NCBI GenBank assembly: GCA_003142815.1
Contig: PLNP01000011.1
Span: 102,951 to 166,950 of the forward strand
DNA: 64,000 bases
Origin: Rhodanobacteraceae bacterium
Lineage (GTDB): Bacteria > Pseudomonadota > Gammaproteobacteria > Xanthomonadales > Rhodanobacteraceae
Reading direction: 5' to 3'
The notes beneath the pieces were generated by a model, which made no database searches, was not told the DNA's origin, and was given only the letters and a program-made list of their open reading frames with translations. The translations under genes and the position numbers were made by a program. Each line of letters begins with the position of its first letter. Position 1 is the first letter of the stretch. Shown here piece by piece: positions 56,838-64,000 of this stretch.

Positions 56838-56848
56838 GGGGTCAGAGT
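56838..56848. repeat. GGGGTCAGAGT repeat core
   Basis: A short copy (AAACGGGGTCAGAGTGACTT) in the gap between the SH3 gene and the ChaC-like gene. Same family as the arms inside icmF. Confidence 0.75.
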
Positions 56849-56881
56849 GACTTCTGAACCGCCAGCGCTCGTTTTGACCTA

Positions 56882-57469
56882 CTAGCGTGGAACGGTTTCC
56901 CGTTCGCCATCGAGGTCCTTCAGATGTTTCTCGATAGCGAAGACGTGGGCGTCGTGTTCGCCGAGTTTGCGCAACGCGTCGGCCAGATGCATGAGGTAGT
57001 CGCGATTGCGGCCGCTGGGGCCCTTGGCAGTCGCGATATGACGGGCGATCTCGGCTTCCGGTGCCGGTCCAAGGAACGCGGCGTTGGTCCGGGGCGCGAT
57101 GTAGACGAGTCCTTCCACGCTGCCGCCATCGCTGAACTCGATGGTCGTGGTGTGGCGCAGGTAGCCGTTCTTCTCGCGCCTGTCCAGATGATCGAAGACC
57201 GTCGGCGTGATCAGGTAGGCCATGCCGGAGCATACCGCTCCAGGGTCGGGGATCAGGGTCACTACGCGGCCTGGAGCGTCCGGCGTGCCGCGGTGGTCGT
57301 GCGAGCCTTGCCAGAAGCGCCGCGACCAATCGCGGATTCGCGCAGCACGCCGTTCAATGAAAGGGAAGTCTGCCTTGTAGATCAGCGATCCATAACCGAA
57401 CAGCCACACCTGCGCGTGACCATCGAAACGGTCCATCCTTTGGTTGATCGCGATCGTGTTCGTCGACAT
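56882..57469 (-). CDS. ChaC-like gamma-glutamylcyclotransferase
   Basis: The ~195-aa protein has the AIG2/GGCT fold: VWLFGYGSLIYKADFPFIER (YGSL substrate loop), 'RFWQGSHDHRGTPDAPGRVV', 'LDRREKNGYLRHTTTI' with the catalytic Glu, and GPSGRNRDYLMHLADAL. ChaC enzymes cleave glutathione to 5-oxoproline and Cys-Gly. The start is uncertain: 57469 (MSTNTIAINQ) or 57436 (MDRFDGH); the family usually begins close to the second. Confidence 0.88.
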   Translation of the reverse strand: MSTNTIAINQRMDRFDGHAQVWLFGYGSLIYKADFPFIERRAARIRDWSRRFWQGSHDHRGTPDAPGRVVTLIPDPGAVCSGMAYLITPTVFDHLDRREKNGYLRHTTTIEFSDGGSVEGLVYIAPRTNAAFLGPAPEAEIARHIATAKGPSGRNRDYLMHLADALRKLGEHDAHVFAIEKHLKDLDGERETVPR

Positions 57470-57699
57470 GCAGGCGGGCGAGGCGGAATACGCGACGCAC
57501 ATTCTACGTAGCGGGAAAGAGGGTTGGGCTCGCGCGAACGTCATGGGGTGTCGTCGAGCGCCCGCTTGTCAACAGGCGGTAGCCGCCCGGTGTATGAATG
57601 ATTCCCCCGGTGTCCAGTTTCCAGCCGTCGAAGGGCGGCAGATGTTGCGCCGGAGAGGCTGGAGGAAGGCGGGCAAGCGCTGGCGGTCGGACCCAGCAT

Positions 57700-57870
57700 G
57701 CGTAGGATGGGCCGCAGCGTGCAGGTAGGGTGGGCCGCAGCGCCGCCGGTAGGGTGCGCAGCGCCGTACGTAGGGTGGGCCGCAGCGCCGTAGCGCGAGT
57801 CCCACACCACGATTCGCCCTCAAAGGTGGGACTCGCCGCTACGCGGCTGCGGCCCACCCTACGAGCGTCG
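57700..57870. repeat. GTAGGGTGGGCCGCAGCG tandem/palindromic cluster
   Basis: Four direct copies of TAGG(G/A)TGGGCCGCAGCG-like units (57,707-57,790) face an inverted copy, GCTGCGGCCCACCCTAC (~57,846-57,862), with GTGGGACTCGC and its inverse between them. The rest of the 570-bp gap (57,470-58,039) shows no gene. Confidence 0.85.
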
Positions 57871-58039
57871 CGCCTTCAACACTCGGGAGCGAGACGCACT
57901 ACGCAAAGGTGTTCGAAGTCAGCAAATCCTGTGCCGTGGGTACAAGCGTCTGTACCCGCCGAAGTAGCGGGGCCAGCTGCATCAGTTATTTTACATAATA
58001 GACATTGCGCACGTTTTAACCAAGGCATCCAGCCAGGAC

Positions 58040-61000
58040 TCACCCAAGCACAACGCGCATCCGGTGAATCGCACCATCGTCGACCAAGGCGATGCCGCCG
58101 GCGCCACGATCCGTCAACTCGGCGCCGTCGAGTTCAGCGAGAACGATGCCGCGACAGACACCATGCGGATTCTCGACCGCGATTTCGTACTTTGTGACTT
58201 GTCCGTGCGCGCCGCGATGGCGGAAAACGAGTTCGTAGCCAGGCCACGCTTTCGGGATGCACGGCTCGAGATGCAGCGTGTCGCCGTGTTTGCGAAAACC
58301 AAGCACGGCCTCGATACCGGCCCGATACAGCCAGCTCGCCGAACCGGTGTACCAGGTCCAACCGCCGCGGCCGACGTGTGGCGCCACCGAATAGACATCG
58401 GCGCAGGCGACGTAGGGTTCGACCTTGTAGCGCGTGAGCGCGTCCGGCGTCGCGCTGTGGTGGATCGGATTCAGGATCGAGAACAGTTCGCCCGCGTTGT
58501 CGCCCTGACCGAGCCTGGCGAACGCGAAGATCGACCAGACCGCACCGTGCGTGTACTGGCCACCGTTCTCGCGGATGCCGGGTGGATAGCCCTTGATGTA
58601 GCCGGGATCAAGCGGCGTGCGATCGAACGGCGGTGTGAACAGCAAGGCGATCTTGTCGTCGCGGCGGATCAAGCGCTCGTCGACCGCAGCCATCGCTTGC
58701 GACGCATGCGTCGGATCTGCGCCGCCGCACATCACACTCCACGATTGCGCGATCGCGTCGATCTTGCATTCGAGACTCTCGCTGGAACCGAGCGGCGTGC
58801 CGTCGTCGTAGTAGCCGCGTCGGTACCATTGGCCGTCCCAGCCTGCGCTTTCGAGTGCGACGCGCACGTTCGCCGCACAGTGCTGCCAGCGCGCGACGCG
58901 TTCGTGGTCGCCATGCGCTTGGGCAGTCGCCGTGAACGCTTCAATGGTCGCGAGCAGGAACCACGCCAGCCATACGCTTTCGCCGCGCCCTTTCTCGCCG
59001 ACCCGGTTCATGCCGTCGTTCCAGTCGCCGGTGCCCATCAATGGCAAGCCGTGCGTGCCCAGCGACAGGCTTACATCGAGTGCGCGCGCGCAGTGTTCGT
59101 ACAAACTGGCCGGTTCTTGCGCGACGTTCGGCTGGAAGAACGATTCATCTTGGCCCTCCTTCAGAACCGCGCCTTCGAGAAAGTGCACACTTTCGTCGAG
59201 CACCGCGTTGTCGCCGGTCACTTCGATGTAGTGAGCGACGACGTAAGCCAGCCAGACTCGATCGTCGGTTATGCGGGTGCGGATGCCCTGCCCCGACGGC
59301 GGCAACCACCAATGCTGCACGTCACCTTCGACGAATTGCCGTACGGCCGCGCGCAACAGATGCTTGCGCGCGATATCGGGCCGGCTCACGCACAGGGCCA
59401 TCACGTCCTGCAGCTGATCGCGAAAACCGTAGGCGCCGCTGGCCTGGTAGTACGCGGTGCGTGCCCACACACGACAGCCCAGCGTTTGATACGGAAGCCA
59501 GTCGTTGAGCAGGATGTCCATCGCGCGATCGGGCGTGTGCACCTGTAGGGTGTCGAGCAGGCCGTCCCAGAGCGCGCGCGCCTCATCCAATACGGCGTCG
59601 AGATCGGCGACGCGGTATCTTTCGATCAGGGCCTGTGCCGCGGCGCTCGATGCGGCGTCGCCGAGCATGAACACGACTTCGATCTGTCCATCCGGCGCGA
59701 GTTCGACCTGCGTCTGCAACGCACCGCAAGGATCGAAACCGGCGCCGACGCGCCCCGACAACGGTGTGCCGCCAGCCAACGCGACAGGATGGTCGCCCGC
59801 GCCATGACGACCGAGGAATTCGCTGCGATCGCCGGTCCACGAGGTCTGCATGCCGGCAACATCCATGAACGCGATTCGCTCGCCGAACTCGGCGCGCCAC
59901 GCATTGCGTGCGAACAATGCGCCGGTTGCGTTGTCGATCGAGGTAACGACGAAGGGTGCGGGCAGCGTGCCATTCGCGCCGAGCGCCCATTCGACATAGG
60001 CGACAATCGACAGCCGCCGCGTGCGCCCTGATGTGTTGTGCAGACGCAGGCGCGATAACTTGATCGAATCGGCCACCGGCACAAATTGCAGCAGGTCGAC
60101 CCCGATGCCGTGCGCATCGTTCGTGAAGCGGCTGTAGCCCTTGCCGTGGCGCGCGTTGTAGATCGCCGATGGCACGCGAATCGGCAACGCGGTCGCGCTC
60201 CAGAGTTCGCCGCTGTTCGCGTCGCGCAGGTACAACACCTCGTGCGGCGCATCGCTGACCGGATCGTTCGGCCACGCTGTGATCGCATTCTGCTGGCTGT
60301 TGAGCGACCACACGTAGCCACCGCCTTCGGCCGATACGATGAAGCCGAACGACGGGTTGGCGACGATGTTGATCCACGGCGCCGGCGTGCAGTTGCCATC
60401 GGCGAGGTTGATTGCGTACTCGCGACCGTGTTGCGCAAAACCACCGCGGCCGTTGTCGAATTCCAGTGGCGCCGCGGCTGCGCCCGGTTCCTCGCGAACA
60501 ACGGCTTTGGGCGCACGCGATGTTGCTGCAGATCGCGAAGCGGGTGCCTGGATCGGAGCGACATCCGCGCCAGACGCGCGCGCAGACAGCCGCTCCAATC
60601 CGCCTTTGGCAGCATCCAGGACGACGCGCGCGACCGTCGCCAGGCCATCGCGCAAGCTGGCGGAAATGGCGTCATCGCGCAGCGCGAATACGCTGGCCGG
60701 CGCCCCCGTCGCGTCCATCTGCAACGCTTTCTGCTGCGCATCCGCCAACGCGGTAATCGTCGTGTGCAGATCATCGGCGGCATCTGCAGGGGCGGTGTTG
60801 AGCAGCACCACATCCATGCCCAGCCGCTTCGACCGCCAGACCATTTGCGCGCGCAAAATCTGATGGACGCAGTCGATGGCGGCTGCATCGGCGATGCGCA
60901 ACAACACGATCGGGTAGTCGCCGGAGATGCCGTTGGCCCAGAGAACCGGCGCGCCGCCGCTGCCGCGGGCGAGCACGTCGCGCGGCGCACGCCAGCGCGC

Positions 61001-61966
61001 ATCGCTGATCAGCAGTGGAGCGACAAGGCGCGCATGACACTTGACCTGTGCGGCATCGATGCCCAGTCGGATTCGCTCCGCCGCGACGTGTTCTGCCGCC
61101 GCGGCGAATGTCCGATCGCAGGCGTCGGTGCCGCGCAAAGCCGAGCTCTGTGCGATCACGCCATCGCGTGAATCGGCAAGCACGGTCCAGAATGCGATGC
61201 GCACGCTCGAACCGGGTGCAACGCGCACGCGTCGACGCAGGCTGAAGATCGGGTCGAGGACGCAGCCGACCGTGTTCGACAGCTTCGCGCCCTCCTCCAT
61301 CGCCAGCGCATGGCGCAAGGTGCGACCGCGCCCGAGGAAGCGCGCGCGATCTGTTTCGTAGGTTGCCGCACCCACGGTCGCTGCATCGACGACAGCGAAA
61401 TGCGCGGCCCAGATCGCGGCATCGTCGGGCGAGCGCCGACGACGCGTCGCCAACAGCATGCCGCCGCCCTCCTCCACCCATTCGGTCTGCACGAACATCT
61501 TGGAAAAGGCCGGATGTGCGGCGTCGCCAGCCGCCGAGCCGAGCACCAATTCGGCGTACGAGGTCAATTCAATCTCGCGCTCCACGTCGCCCTGATTGCT
61601 GATCGTCACCCAGCGCAGCTCGGCATCGCAGTCGCTTGCGACGGCCACCGACAGCGTGGTCGTCAGTGTGCCCTCGCGGCGAACGAAGTCGGCGCGCGCG
61701 TCGGACAGCGTCGCGGAGTCATCGTCCTGCTCGCCGCCACAGGGTTGCTGCCCCGCCGACCAGATTGCTCCGCTCGCGGTATCGCGCAACAACGTGTAAC
61801 TACCCCAGGCGTCGCACGTCGGATCTTCGCGCCAGCGCGTTACCGCCAAGTCGCGCCAGCGACTGAAACCCGAACCGGCAACCGTCAACATGACCGTGTA
61901 GCGGCCGTTGGACAGCACGCAGCACACGGACGATGGGGTATCTGGAGCCAGCGACAGTTGCGACAT
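58040..61966 (-). CDS. Stand-alone GH94 protein (cyclic beta-1,2-glucan synthase C-terminal half-like)
   Basis: The 1308-aa protein has two beta-sandwich domains (SNGRYTVMLTVAGSGFSRWR at ~20; NPSFGFIVSAEGGGYVWSLN at ~540). A GH94 (alpha/alpha)6 catalytic barrel follows ('YGFRDQLQDVMALCVSRPD', general-acid Asp in GTGDWNDGMNRVG, 'YPPGIRENGGQYTHGAVW', 'VGRGGWTWYTGSASWLYRAG'). This equals the C-terminal half of NdvB/CGS, without its glycosyltransferase and glucoamylase-type parts. It may act as a 1,2-beta-oligoglucan phosphorylase or be a split synthase subunit. Start MSQLSLAPDTPS with AAGGAAAAGG upstream. Confidence 0.88.
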   Translation of the reverse strand: MSQLSLAPDTPSSVCCVLSNGRYTVMLTVAGSGFSRWRDLAVTRWREDPTCDAWGSYTLLRDTASGAIWSAGQQPCGGEQDDDSATLSDARADFVRREGTLTTTLSVAVASDCDAELRWVTISNQGDVEREIELTSYAELVLGSAAGDAAHPAFSKMFVQTEWVEEGGGMLLATRRRRSPDDAAIWAAHFAVVDAATVGAATYETDRARFLGRGRTLRHALAMEEGAKLSNTVGCVLDPIFSLRRRVRVAPGSSVRIAFWTVLADSRDGVIAQSSALRGTDACDRTFAAAAEHVAAERIRLGIDAAQVKCHARLVAPLLISDARWRAPRDVLARGSGGAPVLWANGISGDYPIVLLRIADAAAIDCVHQILRAQMVWRSKRLGMDVVLLNTAPADAADDLHTTITALADAQQKALQMDATGAPASVFALRDDAISASLRDGLATVARVVLDAAKGGLERLSARASGADVAPIQAPASRSAATSRAPKAVVREEPGAAAAPLEFDNGRGGFAQHGREYAINLADGNCTPAPWINIVANPSFGFIVSAEGGGYVWSLNSQQNAITAWPNDPVSDAPHEVLYLRDANSGELWSATALPIRVPSAIYNARHGKGYSRFTNDAHGIGVDLLQFVPVADSIKLSRLRLHNTSGRTRRLSIVAYVEWALGANGTLPAPFVVTSIDNATGALFARNAWRAEFGERIAFMDVAGMQTSWTGDRSEFLGRHGAGDHPVALAGGTPLSGRVGAGFDPCGALQTQVELAPDGQIEVVFMLGDAASSAAAQALIERYRVADLDAVLDEARALWDGLLDTLQVHTPDRAMDILLNDWLPYQTLGCRVWARTAYYQASGAYGFRDQLQDVMALCVSRPDIARKHLLRAAVRQFVEGDVQHWWLPPSGQGIRTRITDDRVWLAYVVAHYIEVTGDNAVLDESVHFLEGAVLKEGQDESFFQPNVAQEPASLYEHCARALDVSLSLGTHGLPLMGTGDWNDGMNRVGEKGRGESVWLAWFLLATIEAFTATAQAHGDHERVARWQHCAANVRVALESAGWDGQWYRRGYYDDGTPLGSSESLECKIDAIAQSWSVMCGGADPTHASQAMAAVDERLIRRDDKIALLFTPPFDRTPLDPGYIKGYPPGIRENGGQYTHGAVWSIFAFARLGQGDNAGELFSILNPIHHSATPDALTRYKVEPYVACADVYSVAPHVGRGGWTWYTGSASWLYRAGIEAVLGFRKHGDTLHLEPCIPKAWPGYELVFRHRGAHGQVTKYEIAVENPHGVCRGIVLAELDGAELTDRGAGGIALVDDGAIHRMRVVLG

Positions 61967-62103
61967 CGATGTGACCTTTTCCTTCGCAGATGGTGTTCGC
62001 ACGCTATTGTGCAGCAGCACCGCCTGGTCGTCGCTGCACGCAAGCGCACCGTCGATTCGTCGGCTTTGCTAAGCTACGCGTTCATCAATTAGAAGCCTCA
62101 TCG

Positions 62104-63822
62104 ATGAGTCACCCAAGTTCGCCACCTGACGTGGAGTCCGCCGCTGCACCCGTTGCCGACGAACGCTCGCATTCAAGCGTGACCGACAATGCCGCACGCG
62201 CTCGACCGCGGGCTGCTTTGGCGACTCGAACCGAGGGCTTGCCGGCGCGGGCGCGGCGCACCTTGCAAAAGGTCGGTCAGTTCATCGAGCAGCGTCAACT
62301 CGATCAAGCCGATCAAGCGCTCGCCAGCATTCACGCGATCGCAGGGGACCATCCCGAGTTCCTGCGCATGGGCGGGGTGACACGGCATTTGCAGAAGCGC
62401 CATCGGGAAGCGATCGACCTGCTGCGACGCGCTCTCAAGCTTGCACCAGGCGATGCGCTGATCTACACCAATCTGGGCAGCGTGCTGCGGGCCAGCGGCG
62501 ACTACGACGGCGCAATCGCCGCCTTTGCGCGAGCGAGCGAGCTGGATCCCGATCTGGCCGCGCCCTGGTACAACCTCGGCAAGACCCTGGCCAAGCAGCT
62601 ACGTGTCGATGAAGCGCTGGACGCGCTGGACCACGCCCTGCGGCGCGAGCCGGACCATGTCGGCGCACAGATTGCGCGCGCCGACCTGATGATCGCGATC
62701 GGGCGAATCCAGGAAGGAGCCTCGGGCTATCGGCGCATTCTCGCCAAGACACCACAGTTGGTCCGCGCCTGGGGCGGACTCACCAACATCAAGACCGAGC
62801 AACTGACCGATGAGGAGACGGCGACCCTCGAGCGGCTTTACGCAGCACCGGGAATTTCCGATACGGACCGCGCGAGGCTCGGCTTCTCCCTCGGCAAAAC
62901 ACTCGAAGACAAGGGACGCTACGCGGAAGCGTTCAGCGTATTTTGCGCAGCGAACGCCGCACGGCGTCGCGAACTCAGCTGGAACGCCACGCAATTCAGC
63001 CGCGGCATCGACTCCATCATCGCCGCATTCGACAAGCCGCCTGCGCACACCGCCGATCCGGCGCTCGGCAGAGAAATCATTTTCATCGTCAGCATGCCGC
63101 GCGCCGGCTCCACCCTGACCGAACACATTCTCGCTACGCATCCGGACGTCGAAGGCGCCGACGAAATCCCGGACCTCGGCGCGATCATCGAGGAGGAATC
63201 GAAGCAACGCGGCCGCGCGTTCCCCGATTGGGTCGCGCAGGCCGGCGCTGCCGACTGGGAGCGACTCGGGCGCCGCTACCTTGAACGTACGGCGCGCTGG
63301 CGCAAGGATTCCCCGCGCTCCACGGACAAGGGGCTCATCAACTGGGTATTCATCGGAGCCGCGCATGCGATGTTGCCCGGCGCGCGTTTCGTCAACTGCC
63401 GTCGCGACCCGGTCGAAACCTGCTGGTCGTGCTTCAAACAGTACTTTGACCGCGGCCAGGTCTACACCTACGACATCGGCGAGCTCACCACGCAATGGCG
63501 CGACTACGACCGCCTGATGCGCTTCTGGCACGCGTGTTATCCCCATCGCGTGTACGAGTCGGTATACGAAAACCTGCTGGCCGATCCCGACGCGGAGATC
63601 CGCCGCCTGCTGGATTTCTGCGAACTGCCGTTTGCTCCCGCTTGCCTGCGTTTCGACGAAACCCGGCGTGTCGTGCGCACGGTCAGTGCCGGCCAGGTGC
63701 GTCAGCCGTTGCGCCGCGACACGGCGCGTACTCCGGCTTATGGTGAACTGCTCGCACCGCTGCGGCGCGCGCTGGGCGTGGACCAGGGGCCGGCGACGTC
63801 GTTGAGTGACGCCTCGGCATGA
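62104..63822 (+). CDS. TPR-sulfotransferase protein
   Basis: The 572-aa protein has N-terminal TPR repeats (~45-290; e.g. LIYTNLGSVLRASGDYDGAI, PWYNLGKTLAKQLRVDEALD). A sulfotransferase domain follows (~305-550) with the PAPS 5'-phosphosulfate loop FIVSMPRAGSTLTEHIL, an 'NCRRDPVETCWSCFKQYF' 3'-phosphate-type segment and RVYESVYENLLADPDAEI. The acceptor is unknown, possibly protein or envelope glycan. Divergent from the GH94 gene and overlapping the next, similar gene by 4 bp. Confidence 0.9.
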   Translation: MSHPSSPPDVESAAAPVADERSHSSVTDNAARARPRAALATRTEGLPARARRTLQKVGQFIEQRQLDQADQALASIHAIAGDHPEFLRMGGVTRHLQKRHREAIDLLRRALKLAPGDALIYTNLGSVLRASGDYDGAIAAFARASELDPDLAAPWYNLGKTLAKQLRVDEALDALDHALRREPDHVGAQIARADLMIAIGRIQEGASGYRRILAKTPQLVRAWGGLTNIKTEQLTDEETATLERLYAAPGISDTDRARLGFSLGKTLEDKGRYAEAFSVFCAANAARRRELSWNATQFSRGIDSIIAAFDKPPAHTADPALGREIIFIVSMPRAGSTLTEHILATHPDVEGADEIPDLGAIIEEESKQRGRAFPDWVAQAGAADWERLGRRYLERTARWRKDSPRSTDKGLINWVFIGAAHAMLPGARFVNCRRDPVETCWSCFKQYFDRGQVYTYDIGELTTQWRDYDRLMRFWHACYPHRVYESVYENLLADPDAEIRRLLDFCELPFAPACLRFDETRRVVRTVSAGQVRQPLRRDTARTPAYGELLAPLRRALGVDQGPATSLSDASA

Positions 63823-64000
63823 CCACTCCGACGTCCGCCTCCCGCAGCCGGCGCGACACGCGCCGCCTCCACGGCGGCGTTGCGATCGGCGAACGCTTTG
63901 CCGGCCTGACGCCGGCAGCGCTGCGCCTGCTGCGCGAGGCCGGACAGTGTTTGACCCAGAATCGGCTCGACGAGGCGGAACAGGCTCTCATCGGAGTGTT
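63819..64000 (+). CDS. TPR protein, second copy, cut by the window end
   Basis: It starts ATGA-overlapped with the previous gene. The readable part ends in LREAGQCLTQNRLDEAEQAL, matching the first TPR of its neighbour (QFIEQRQLDQADQAL). Probably a paralogous TPR-sulfotransferase. Confidence 0.7.
   Translation, partial: MTTPTSASRSRRDTRRLHGGVAIGERFAGLTPAALRLLREAGQCLTQNRLDEAEQALIGV

Noticed and set aside
57541-57857. Minus-strand frames with Tyr-Gly-Ala-Ala-His-Pro-Thr-like peptide repeats
   Set aside because: Translation of the GTAGGGTGGGCCGC repeat cluster rather than a gene.
57700-57870. Possible CRISPR-like spacing in the repeat cluster
   Set aside because: Units are irregular, include inverted copies, have no unique spacers of even length and no cas genes nearby.

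Overview
The window is GC-rich bacterial chromosome. Gene content (a Moco operon, guaBA, FolD, DUF1244, leucine/isobutyryl-CoA catabolism, an IPTL-CTERM protein) and the interspersed palindromes of the 'GTAGGAGCGGC..GCCGC' type point to a gammaproteobacterium near Xanthomonadales/Rhodanobacteraceae. That placement is inference from gene content and repeat style. No rRNA, tRNA or CRISPR array was recognised.

Layout. 0-5 kb: 3' end of der, the molybdenum-cofactor operon mobA-moeA-moeB/thiF, a DUF1244 gene and folD. 5-9 kb: a TRAP transporter operon with a T-component lipoprotein (TatT-DctP-DctQ-DctM). 9-15 kb: an LtaS-like membrane sulfatase/phosphotransferase, guaB-guaA-tadA and a GNAT acetyltransferase. 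15-21.5 kb: a low-oxygen/stress island with three universal stress proteins, a host-attachment-type protein, a phosphoribosyltransferase-hydrolase fusion and a Zn alcohol dehydrogenase. Four FNR/Anr-like sites lie in it, together with a frameshifted FNR-family regulator and a broken DUF2892 gene. 22-24 kb: agmatine deiminase, a small secreted protein and the alternative L36 gene. 24-28.6 kb: a compositionally different four-gene cassette (two acyl-CoA dehydrogenase-like subunits, an acetoacetate-decarboxylase-fold protein and an SDR) between two same-orientation IS30-type remnants. 29-33.4 kb: DadA-like oxidase, CocE/NonD hydrolase and glutathione reductase.

33.5-44 kb is an acyl-CoA/branched-chain amino acid block. 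It holds a methylcrotonyl-CoA carboxylase beta subunit, a thiolase, isovaleryl-CoA dehydrogenase and leucine dehydrogenase on the minus strand, with the fused B12-dependent mutase icmF on the plus strand. icmF is the most striking gene here: palindromic repeats of three different families are inserted at four sites and the reading frame stays open. mobA carries a similar in-frame insertion. A neighbouring 2'-5' RNA ligase gene was broken by another palindrome.

44-50.5 kb is a scrapyard of toxin-antitoxin modules (higBA, a HicB-like antitoxin with a truncated HicA, hicAB), a RAYT transposase remnant, decayed pieces of icmF, and 'GGGGTCAGAGT/GGGGTCAGGTT' repeats. These surround an ice-binding-like surface protein, a membrane-anchored Mrr-type nuclease and a phosphatase-like/DsrE fusion. 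50.5-64 kb: DksA-like zinc finger protein, ybdD-cstA, several gene remnants, cytochrome c peroxidase, an SH3 protein, a ChaC-like enzyme, a large stand-alone GH94 protein related to the C-terminal half of cyclic beta-1,2-glucan synthase, and two overlapping TPR-sulfotransferase-type genes, the last cut by the window end.
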